Source: Ruminococcus flavefaciens
Lineage (GTDB): Bacteria > Bacillota > Clostridia > Oscillospirales > Ruminococcaceae
Length of the DNA stretch: 5,205 nt
Reading direction: 5' to 3'
Assembly (NCBI GenBank): GCA_902792495.1
Contig: CADBAC010000116.1
Span: 1 to 5,205, forward strand
Shown here piece by piece: positions 1-5,205 of the stretch. Below the pieces are notes generated by a model that saw only the letters and a program-made list of their open reading frames with translations, had not been told where the DNA came from and searched no databases. Made by a program: the position numbers and the translations under genes. The stretch's first letter is position 1; the number at the start of each line of letters is the position of its first letter.

Positions 1-282
1 ACTATAAGTGATGAAACAGCTTCCGTCCGGCTGATTTTTGATTCTCCATACCTTAGGTGAACTAAGCTGAAGCACATTTCCATATCGCTGTGAGAGATAC
101 CTTCCGCTGTTTACGTTCTTTATGAAGTATAAACCGTCGGAGATAATGCTGTCTGCATTAATACTCATTTCATTTTCAGCGGAATATGCTGAATTCATCG
201 GTATACTCATATGAGACGCCGATGTAGAAAGCATAAAGGCAGCTGCTATCGGGAGCAGTTTTTTGGGGTTGACACCGTGCAT
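1..282 (-). CDS. Secreted protein with N-terminal ricin-type lectin-like module (3' end outside window)
   Basis: Only the first 94 codons are visible; the frame is open to the window edge, so the total length and main function are unknown. The ATG at 282-280 is chosen because a perfect AGGAGG lies 8 nt upstream and because it starts a plausible Sec signal peptide: MHGVNPKK, then a hydrophobic run (LLPIAAAFML), then small residues with likely cleavage near AYSA-EN around residues 35-36. From about residue 53 the mature protein reads GLYFIKNVNSGRYLS, followed by VWRIKNQPDG. This is the start of a ricin-type beta-trefoil repeat (RICIN / CBM13-like), as often found on secreted glycan-degrading enzymes. 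It begins 19 bp after the stop of the upstream pectinolytic multi-enzyme, so co-transcription and a related extracellular role are likely. A catalytic domain probably follows beyond the window, but that is inference. The gene is certain, the ricin call is fairly sure, and the overall product is unknown. Confidence 0.85.
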   Translation of the reverse strand, partial: MHGVNPKKLLPIAAAFMLSTSASHMSIPMNSAYSAENEMSINADSIISDGLYFIKNVNSGRYLSQRYGNVLQLSSPKVWRIKNQPDGSCFITYS

Positions 283-290
283 AGATCTTA

Positions 291-296
291 CCTCCT
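291..296 (-). promoter_or_regulatory. Ribosome binding site for the downstream ricin-module gene
   Basis: On the minus strand the sequence is AGGAGG followed by an 8-nt spacer and ATG at 282-280. It lies entirely within the 19-bp gap between the two genes. No terminator hairpin or promoter fits in this gap, which supports one transcript for both genes. This site fixes the start of the partial downstream gene. Confidence 0.85.
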
Positions 297-301
297 GATC
301 A

Positions 302-3300
302 TTAAATAAGTCCTTGTTTTCTCGCCTGCTCAACTATCATTTGTGCGATCTTTGATGCTCCTGCATTACTCAGATGTGTATTGTCTATCTTCGTTCTGGC
401 TGTATCAGCATAGCAATGCATTTTTGCAGTCTCGGATGCTCCGCCTGCATTATAAAGATTATTATAAAGCTGAGTTGTGAGGTCAGTCATATCTATAACT
501 GCAACATTATTTTGCTTGCCAAGAGTTATCATAGCCTGTTGATACGGAGTGTGCTGCTTATAATTTGCCTGACCGCCAGATGCTCGTCTTGTTATCGGTG
601 TGATAAGAACAGGTACAGCACCTTTATTTTTCGCAAGATCTATATAATACGCAGTGAGTATGTATTCATAGGAATAGCGTCCTTGAGAGTCTTTTCCTGT
701 ATTGTCAAGAGTATTCCGGTCAAGTCCGGGATAAGTACCAATTCCCGGATACTGAGCTTCATCTGTTTTTTCGTCATTGTGTCCGAACTGAATAAACAGA
801 TAATCGCCCTTGCCAAGAGAGTTTTTCAAGGTCTGATAATTCTTCTCCACAAGAAAGCTGCGTGAGCTTCTGCCCGACAGGGCGAGGTTCGTCACTGAAA
901 CTCCGCTCAGCTGCTCTTTCAACTTCATCCCCCAGCCATATCTGTTGAGAGTTTGCTGGGTATTGCTGTCATACTCACATACAGTCGAATCACCAACAAG
1001 GTATATTTTCCCTGAGAAACTCGTCTCTGACGGTTCGTAGTGGGTAACAGTCGTTGTCACAGCGACTGTCGTTGTGACAGGAGCAGTAGTGACAACAGGT
1101 CTCTCAGTCTGTGCTGAGAGAACACTGCCAACTGCAAGCTTACGCATGAGCACCATATCAAAAACATCAAGGCGTTCATCATTGTTCATATCGCCAAACT
1201 GCCAGTCTTCAACTCTGCCTGCACCGAGAAGATATTTCTGCATAGCAACCAGGTCTGCAACATTGAATTTACTGTCCTTATTAACATCACCAAGATGAGG
1301 TGCTGCAAAAACAGTGTAATTCATGCAGTTTGCCGACTGACCGTTGCTACCGAGTGTAACTCTATCGTCCTTGCGCAGGCACCTGCTGTAAACTTCAAAA
1401 GTTACATCATTACTTGAGCTTATCTGCATCGAAGTCTTCTGCCAGTCTCTGAGCCATTCAGGTACATTTTCAACACGAATATCCAACGCAGTATATACTG
1501 TCATATTCTGACCTGCTCTGAATGAAGCCTGTACTCCTTCCGAAAACTTGCCATCACAGTCAGTATGTATATACTCTGCTCCTTTTAATAGTTCAGGCAA
1601 AGCGAGGTATGTGAACTCTCTGTCTGTATACAGCTTATCACCTTCAGCTATTTCCTTTTTGACAGACCATACTGCCCCGTTTTCAATATTCAAGTCAGCA
1701 ATTAATTCACCGCTGAGTTGTACAGGCGTTGTCTGAACAGGCTGCTCGTTCATTTTTATGCTTGGAGCTGTAACATAACCTGCCGATGGATAACCTGCCT
1801 TTGTAAAAACTGCATAGGTATAATTCGCCGCAGATGACTGCGCTCCGGTATACTTTGTGCAGTAATTCTTTGCCTCCTCTGCTGATTTCACGGAATATGT
1901 ATAATTTGCATTCGGACGCCATGTGCATTTTTTCGCTTTCCCTTCGATCTGTGTACGTTTGCAGCTTACAAATACAGATCCGCTCTCTGCATAAGAACCG
2001 GGATATGTGACCTCATTCCAGTCACATATAACATTTCCTCCGTTGCTGTAATAACAATTTTCAGCGTAGATCTTTGAAGCAGTATGTACAGTGTATGCCA
2101 TGCTGAACTTATCGACATAGTTGTTGAATGAATGGAAATATCCGTATCGCATAAGAGCAGGTGCTCGGGTAAGGGTATCCTTGTAATAATTATCAGCAAG
2201 TGTAGCAAGCGGATGATTATTGTAAGTCTTGTAAGTGGCTTCGTCATCAGCAGGATATCCAAGAAGTACGCCGTATTCGTGAAGTCCGAACTTGTTGTCG
2301 GAGATAGTGATGAAGTCAGTTGTTCCCTTGAAGTTGAGGAATTTATCCCAATCATCCAGCTTTGTTGAAGCTCCGTTAAGCTTATCATGTCCGACAAATT
2401 CACAATGGTCTATCCAAAAGTTAGTACCATAGGCAAACTCCCAGATATTGTCATTATTCAGCTCTTTGTCATGGGATATCCTTATATTGCGGAGAATTAT
2501 ATCATGTCCCGGACCATATGTCTCATTATATGTCTGAAAGTACACGTTATAAAGAGAGTTAGCACCATAGCTTCCGATGACGGTTTTATTTGGCTGCATA
2601 TAGATTATTGCGTCTTTAAAACGGTAACGCCCATTGCTGTCCTTAGTATACGTGCCTGTTTTGCTGATGTTCTTTGTTATGACGATAGTACAGGGATCGG
2701 TACTTGTACAAGCAGCTTTGAGCTGATCAAAATTCTGTACTTCTACAACTTTTCCGAGTGCTCCTCCTATATCACAAGCCTTTACTCTTCCGCTCATATC
2801 CTTTGAATAGCCTGCAAATCCCTGCAATCCAACAGAATTGAGAAGCCATTTCTGTTCATTTCTGCCGCTGTATTTTGAGATCACAAGCTTATTGCCACTG
2901 TTGGTAAGAGCCATATCAGTATTCTCATAGTTCACTATCTTGTAGTAAAGATCATGACCATAGCTGTCTTTCTGAATCGGTACTACATACCAATGCTGAG
3001 TCTTTTCACTCTCACTTCCGAAGATCACGCATGAAGTGCCTTCGACTGCATTATATCCGATTGGTGTAAGCAGTCTTCCGGTGCCCATATTTGTCAGCTT
3101 GTAGAAACTGCCTTTGCTGTCTGTGCCAACATAGTCGAAGCGCCAGTTTTCATTCTGAGAGTTTTTGAGTTCTGAGGCAACAACAGCTGATTTATCATCA
3201 TATCCGGAGATATTCAGATGCCTGCTGTTATCATATGTACTTATGCGCAGCAATACAGCTGGATGATCCGCTGATGCTGCTTCAGCGCTGGAGAAGGCGA

Positions 3301-3385
3301 ACAGCTCTGCGACCACAAAGGTAAAGATTGCTGCAAAAACGCAAACAAACATAAACACTTTTGATGGACATATCTTCTTCATCAT
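302..3385 (-). CDS. Secreted cellulosomal multi-enzyme: ricin lectin - PL1 pectate lyase - unassigned module - dockerin I - CE12-like acetylesterase
   Basis: A 1027-residue extracellular protein predicted to cleave polygalacturonan by beta-elimination and to remove acetyl esters from pectin or rhamnogalacturonan. Residues 1 to about 37 form a signal peptide (MMKK, long hydrophobic stretch, AEAA-SAD). Residues 40-185 are a ricin-type beta-trefoil with three W-ending repeats (ENW 79-81, QHW 130-132, QKW 178-180). Residues 205-535 are a PL1 right-handed beta-helix with WIDHC (324-328), DKFLNFK (347-353), HEYGVLLG (369-376) and RAPALMRYG (407-415) leading to HSFNNY; Arg407 matches the catalytic Arg. 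Residues 556-696 are a beta-rich module I cannot assign. Residues 698-755 are a type I dockerin with loops DVNKDSKFNVAD (700-711) and DMNNDERLDVFD (732-743). Residues 756-790 are a Thr/Val linker. Residues 791-1027 are an SGNH hydrolase with GDS (Ser800), Gly838, GHND (Asn870) and DNTH (Asp1001, His1004), closest to CE12. The dockerin implies attachment to a scaffoldin. Two adjacent ATGs open the gene; the second (3382) has the better 7-nt spacing from AAGGAGG. Confidence 0.93.
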   Translation of the reverse strand: MMKKICPSKVFMFVCVFAAIFTFVVAELFAFSSAEAASADHPAVLLRISTYDNSRHLNISGYDDKSAVVASELKNSQNENWRFDYVGTDSKGSFYKLTNMGTGRLLTPIGYNAVEGTSCVIFGSESEKTQHWYVVPIQKDSYGHDLYYKIVNYENTDMALTNSGNKLVISKYSGRNEQKWLLNSVGLQGFAGYSKDMSGRVKACDIGGALGKVVEVQNFDQLKAACTSTDPCTIVITKNISKTGTYTKDSNGRYRFKDAIIYMQPNKTVIGSYGANSLYNVYFQTYNETYGPGHDIILRNIRISHDKELNNDNIWEFAYGTNFWIDHCEFVGHDKLNGASTKLDDWDKFLNFKGTTDFITISDNKFGLHEYGVLLGYPADDEATYKTYNNHPLATLADNYYKDTLTRAPALMRYGYFHSFNNYVDKFSMAYTVHTASKIYAENCYYSNGGNVICDWNEVTYPGSYAESGSVFVSCKRTQIEGKAKKCTWRPNANYTYSVKSAEEAKNYCTKYTGAQSSAANYTYAVFTKAGYPSAGYVTAPSIKMNEQPVQTTPVQLSGELIADLNIENGAVWSVKKEIAEGDKLYTDREFTYLALPELLKGAEYIHTDCDGKFSEGVQASFRAGQNMTVYTALDIRVENVPEWLRDWQKTSMQISSSNDVTFEVYSRCLRKDDRVTLGSNGQSANCMNYTVFAAPHLGDVNKDSKFNVADLVAMQKYLLGAGRVEDWQFGDMNNDERLDVFDMVLMRKLAVGSVLSAQTERPVVTTAPVTTTVAVTTTVTHYEPSETSFSGKIYLVGDSTVCEYDSNTQQTLNRYGWGMKLKEQLSGVSVTNLALSGRSSRSFLVEKNYQTLKNSLGKGDYLFIQFGHNDEKTDEAQYPGIGTYPGLDRNTLDNTGKDSQGRYSYEYILTAYYIDLAKNKGAVPVLITPITRRASGGQANYKQHTPYQQAMITLGKQNNVAVIDMTDLTTQLYNNLYNAGGASETAKMHCYADTARTKIDNTHLSNAGASKIAQMIVEQARKQGLI
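1043..1078 (-). repeat. Two-copy 18-bp tandem repeat in the Thr/Val linker
   Basis: Two direct 18-bp units, CTGTCACAACGACAGTCG-like and CTGTGACAACGACTGTTA-like, matching at 14 of 18 positions by eye. The repeat encodes VTTTVA then VTTTVT (residues 770-781) within the linker between the dockerin and the acetylesterase. It looks like a low-complexity inter-domain linker that may vary in copy number between strains; the variation is inference. Confidence 0.7.
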
Positions 3386-3389
3386 AAAA

Positions 3390-3396
3390 CCTCCTT
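3390..3396 (-). promoter_or_regulatory. Ribosome binding site for the PL1-dockerin-CE12 gene
   Basis: The minus strand reads AAGGAGG, then TTTT, then ATGATG. The spacing is 4 nt to the first ATG (3385) and 7 nt to the second (3382). The second spacing is nearer the usual optimum and gives a conventional MKK signal-peptide start, so translation probably begins at 3382. The site lies only a few bases after the T-run of a terminator-like hairpin. Confidence 0.85.
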
Positions 3397-3400
3397 AGGG

Positions 3401-3434
3401 AAAAAGGCTGTATCCAACCCAAAAGAATACAGCC
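3401..3434 (-). terminator. Terminator-like hairpin in the leader of the multi-enzyme gene (candidate attenuator)
   Basis: The minus strand has a perfect 8-bp stem, GGCTGTAT (3434-3427) with ATACAGCC (3413-3406), around a 13-nt loop, followed at once by five T (3405-3401). Two further G-T wobbles could extend the stem base. This has the form of an intrinsic terminator, yet it stands downstream of the predicted promoter and about 5 nt before the ribosome binding site of the gene it precedes. The regulator gene upstream already has its own terminator at 3664-3639. That makes this one a candidate attenuator, or the 3' end of a short independent transcript. Confidence 0.65.
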
Positions 3435-3513
3435 CCGAGACTTCTGAACGTCCCCCTTTACTTATAGGACGGACAGCAAGGAATTATTTCGGGCAGCACC
3501 TGCTGTCCGAAGG

Positions 3514-3527
3514 TACTGCTTGCAGTA
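3514..3527. promoter_or_regulatory. Perfect 14-bp dyad TACTGCTTGCAGTA downstream of the promoter
   Basis: TACTGC and GCAGTA flank a 2-bp centre, about 40 bp downstream of the predicted transcription start. It could be a protein operator, acting as a roadblock, or the first hairpin of the leader RNA. Perfect 6-bp half-sites occur by chance at a low rate in any few hundred bases, so the site itself is real but its function is open. Confidence 0.3.
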
Positions 3528-3574
3528 TATGGGATAATTGTGCAGATGTCCGCATTACCGCTTTTCTATATATA

Positions 3575-3603
3575 ATAATAAAACAAAACGCTCATCTTTT
3601 CAA
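3575..3603 (-). promoter_or_regulatory. Predicted sigma-A-type promoter of the pectinolytic operon
   Basis: The minus strand carries TTGAAA (3603-3598), a 17-bp spacer, and TATTAT (3580-3575); each hexamer matches the consensus at 5 of 6 positions. The surrounding sequence is AT-rich. Transcription would start near 3568-3566 and give a leader of about 180 nt before the start codon. The promoter lies just downstream of the regulator gene's terminator, so the operon has its own promoter separate from the regulator's transcript. A second TATA-like run immediately downstream makes the exact -10 slightly uncertain. Confidence 0.7.
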
Positions 3604-3638
3604 TGCTATTTTCGAGCAAAATAATGATGTTTTTTATC

Positions 3639-3664
3639 AAAAAAGGGAGCTGTAAAGCTCCCTT
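3639..3664 (-). terminator. Intrinsic terminator of the regulator gene
   Basis: An 8-bp perfect stem AAGGGAGC/GCTCCCTT with the 6-nt loop TTTACA on the minus strand runs into a T-rich tract (TTTTTTGATAAAAAA). It begins 3 nt after the TGA of the regulator gene. It has a strong GC-rich core, short loop and U-run, and clearly separates the regulator transcript from the pectinolytic operon. Confidence 0.88.
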
Positions 3665-3667
3665 CGT

Positions 3668-5205
3668 TCACTTATTCTGTTTTCTGTATTGTATGGCTGT
3701 CATTCCGCACTTTTCCTTGAACTGACGCATAAAATGGCTCTCATTATTGTATCCGCACTGCTCTGCTATCTCCTGTATACGCATATCTGTATTCATAAGA
3801 AGCTGCATTGCACGTTTAATTCTTGCAGAGATGATATCGTCCTTTATTGTGACACCGAAAAGCTGCTTATACAGTCTTTGCAGATGACTTCTGCTTATTC
3901 CTATATCACGCGAAATAGAGTCCATATCACGTTCTTTCTGCGGCTGTGAGATAAGGCTTCTCCTAAGGCGGTATATCTGCTCCTTATAGTCAATATAATT
4001 GCTCTCGGCAGCATTCTTTTTATCATTAAGGGATTGTACAGACTCATAAACGAGTTTTTCAACAGCAGAGCTTTCCACAGTGTTCACAACAGTGATATTC
4101 GTAACAAATTCAGGAAGTCTTACATCACCGAAGCGTTCACGCAGTCCCACTTCAATTGCAGCAATAAGGTTCTCGGAGGTATTGACTATCCCCTCCTGTT
4201 CCTGAGACGGCAGAATAATTGCATAAATACTATCGCTTATCCTTCCGAAGAGTCTTTTTACACATAAGCTCATCATTATATTGTCAATGGCTCCCCTCAA
4301 ATCTATGGAATTGATCTGCTCGGGATAGTATGTGATGAGGAGAAGATAACTGCTCTTTTGTTCGTTTTTGTATTTGTTTATCATTTCAGGAACACGGATC
4401 ATAAAACCGCGTCTGTTGAAAACACCTGTCACAGGATCGGTCTCAGACAGTTTTTCAAGCTGACTTTTATAATACTGTTCATAGATCATCTTCTGTAGAC
4501 TCTTCACTCCATTGGCAACTGCATCACACCAGCTTACAAAATGCTCGTCAAGAGATATAAACCGCGTGTCCGGATAAGCCATTGCAAGGTAGCCGAAAAT
4601 CTGTCCGCTGCAATGCAGAGAGGTCAATACAATGAGATGAGGAGTGTGAGGACGGGTAAGTGCAGGAAGGATATCTGATGTCTTAAAACTGTAAAACGCC
4701 TCATCGTTGCCTTTGCTGCGCTTGGACAGGAGCATATACATCTCATCAGGATATCCGTACTGGCGAAAATCATCGGGATTATCCAAATTGCCTTTCCAGT
4801 CGCTGCAAAGGCACACATCGAGCCATTCTACACCGCTGAATATATGTCCTACCTCGTTTATTCTCTCGGAAAGCTCTTTTACATCTGACGTACCTGACAT
4901 ATGATAAATATAGTCGGTAGCTATAAACTGTCTCTTTTCCCTGCTTCTGAGTATCATATCAAACAAATTCGGGTCTATCTCAGTTTCTTTGGAACAGCCG
5001 CAGCTTTTTCCGTAGCGTATGCTCTTGGCAAACAGCTTCTGCTGAGGAGCGTTTCCGCTTATCATGCCGTACAATCTGCAAACTGCATCAGCACCGAATT
5101 GTTTATCACGTCCTGTTATTGTAGTAAGTGACGGCTTGCAGAATAATGAATCGACCGCTCCATCAAATCCTGTTACCTTTATATCCTCAGGAACTCTGAC
5201 ACCAT
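3668..5205 (-). CDS. LacI-type sensor / AraC-family hybrid transcriptional regulator with degenerate GGDEF-like domain (5' end outside window)
   Basis: The last 511 residues are visible, and the reading frame stays open to the window edge from codon 5203. A TTG at 5074 could be taken for a start, but the 43 codons before it are clearly protein: GVRVPEDIKVTGFDG, then LTTI and a G-A-x-A-V segment. These are the C-terminal hallmarks of LacI/periplasmic-binding-protein sensor domains, so the gene extends upstream. Residue numbers here count from the first visible codon. About 1-62 are the end of the sensor. About 75-245 are a middle region that may be GAF-like. About 250-378 resemble GGDEF, with DPVTGVFNRRGF at 256-267, but the signature site reads SDSIY (323-327) in place of GGDEF, so no cyclase activity is expected. 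About 427-509 are the AraC two-HTH DNA-binding domain, ending in a typical FKEKCGMTAIQYRKQ. It is encoded directly upstream of, and co-directional with, the pectinolytic operon, so it is a likely sugar-responsive activator of that operon. The ligand is unknown. Confidence 0.88.
   Translation of the reverse strand, partial: GVRVPEDIKVTGFDGAVDSLFCKPSLTTITGRDKQFGADAVCRLYGMISGNAPQQKLFAKSIRYGKSCGCSKETEIDPNLFDMILRSREKRQFIATDYIYHMSGTSDVKELSERINEVGHIFSGVEWLDVCLCSDWKGNLDNPDDFRQYGYPDEMYMLLSKRSKGNDEAFYSFKTSDILPALTRPHTPHLIVLTSLHCSGQIFGYLAMAYPDTRFISLDEHFVSWCDAVANGVKSLQKMIYEQYYKSQLEKLSETDPVTGVFNRRGFMIRVPEMINKYKNEQKSSYLLLITYYPEQINSIDLRGAIDNIMMSLCVKRLFGRISDSIYAIILPSQEQEGIVNTSENLIAAIEVGLRERFGDVRLPEFVTNITVVNTVESSAVEKLVYESVQSLNDKKNAAESNYIDYKEQIYRLRRSLISQPQKERDMDSISRDIGISRSHLQRLYKQLFGVTIKDDIISARIKRAMQLLMNTDMRIQEIAEQCGYNNESHFMRQFKEKCGMTAIQYRKQNK

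Larger units (their letters stand above)
3401..3567 (-). promoter_or_regulatory. Structured 5' leader, candidate cis-regulatory RNA
   Basis: About 165 nt lie between the predicted transcription start and the end of the terminator-like hairpin. In transcription order the minus strand can form a TACTGC/GCAGTA dyad (3527-3522 with 3519-3514), an 8-bp GGACAGCA/TGCTGTCC stem (3508-3501 with 3478-3471), a 5-bp CGTCC/GGACG stem (3471-3467 with 3453-3449), and the GGCTGTAT/ATACAGCC hairpin. ACAGC and GCTGT segments recur, so the early ACAGC could pair instead with the 5' arm of the final hairpin, and the GTCCGTCC segment has two possible GGAC partners. This is the layout expected of a terminator/antiterminator switch. 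I recognise no known riboswitch signature and no T-box motif. No convincing small ORF was seen. The function is inferred. Confidence 0.45.

Noticed and set aside
374..865. Plus-strand open frame of 163 codons
   Set aside because: It lies antisense to the SGNH acetylesterase domain, whose catalytic blocks are intact; the translation is rich in Ser, Cys and Ile with no domain, and no ribosome binding site was seen.
1043..1100. Repeats in the linker region as a possible CRISPR-like or regulatory array
   Set aside because: There are only two adjacent 18-bp units, in frame and coding for VTTTV(A/T), so they are explained by a Thr/Val protein linker.
1966..2403. Second minus-strand open frame of 145 codons inside the PL1 region
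   Set aside because: It overlaps the PL1 coding sequence in another frame; its translation is Thr/Ile/Leu-rich with no motif, as expected for an out-of-frame shadow.
2387..2806. Plus-strand open frame of 139 codons
   Set aside because: It is antisense to the PL1 domain, with no ribosome binding site and no recognisable domain.
3401..3600. T-box leader or known riboswitch
   Set aside because: No T-box TGGNACC-type sequence and no core motif of a riboswitch class that I can recall was found, so the leader is left unclassified.
3386..3667. tRNA, insertion-sequence end or attachment site in the intergenic region
   Set aside because: No cloverleaf, transposase fragment or flanking duplication was seen; the inverted repeats are accounted for by two terminator-type hairpins and the leader stems.
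5072..5074. TTG as the start codon of the regulator gene
   Set aside because: The frame is open for 43 more codons to the window edge, these encode recognisable LacI-type sensor sequence (VPEDIKVTGFDG, LTTI), and no ribosome binding site precedes the TTG.

Overview
The window reads as part of a pectin-degradation locus from a fibre-degrading gut or rumen Firmicute, most likely a Ruminococcus of the R. flavefaciens / R. albus / R. champanellensis type. The reasons are a type I dockerin with two clean calcium loops, a Thr/Val-rich linker, ricin-type lectin modules on secreted enzymes, strong AAGGAGG-type ribosome binding sites, a moderate G+C content and a hybrid LacI-sensor/AraC regulator. The genus is inferred from these features; no marker gene is present. 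All three genes lie on the minus strand, so the locus is transcribed from high to low coordinates.

Layout in transcription order. (1) 5205-3668: a regulator whose 5' end lies outside the window. It has the end of a LacI/periplasmic-binding-protein-like sensor, a middle region, a degenerate GGDEF-like domain and a C-terminal AraC DNA-binding domain. It ends at a compact intrinsic terminator (3664-3639). (2) 3603-3386: a 218-bp control region with a good sigma-A-type promoter (TTGAAA, 17 bp, TATTAT), a leader of about 180 nt rich in inverted repeats, a second terminator-like hairpin with a T-run (3434-3401), and then the ribosome binding site. This arrangement suggests transcription attenuation or an unclassified cis-regulatory RNA. 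(3) 3385-302: a 1027-residue secreted multi-enzyme with the order signal peptide, ricin-type trefoil, PL1 pectate lyase, unassigned beta-rich module, type I dockerin, Thr/Val linker, CE12-like SGNH acetylesterase. (4) 282-1: the first 94 codons of a second secreted protein that also starts with a ricin-like module. It begins 19 bp after the stop of the multi-enzyme and is very probably co-transcribed with it.

How the genes may work together (inference): the regulator senses a sugar or oligosaccharide and controls the downstream operon. The large enzyme docks onto a cellulosome-type scaffoldin, binds plant polysaccharide through its lectin module, removes acetyl groups with the SGNH domain and cleaves the exposed galacturonan with the PL1 domain. 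The second ricin-bearing protein probably acts on the same or a related substrate. The points most worth a second look are the structured leader, the altered active-site positions in the PL1 domain, the unassigned 140-residue module, and the regulator that keeps a GGDEF-like fold without the GGDEF motif.
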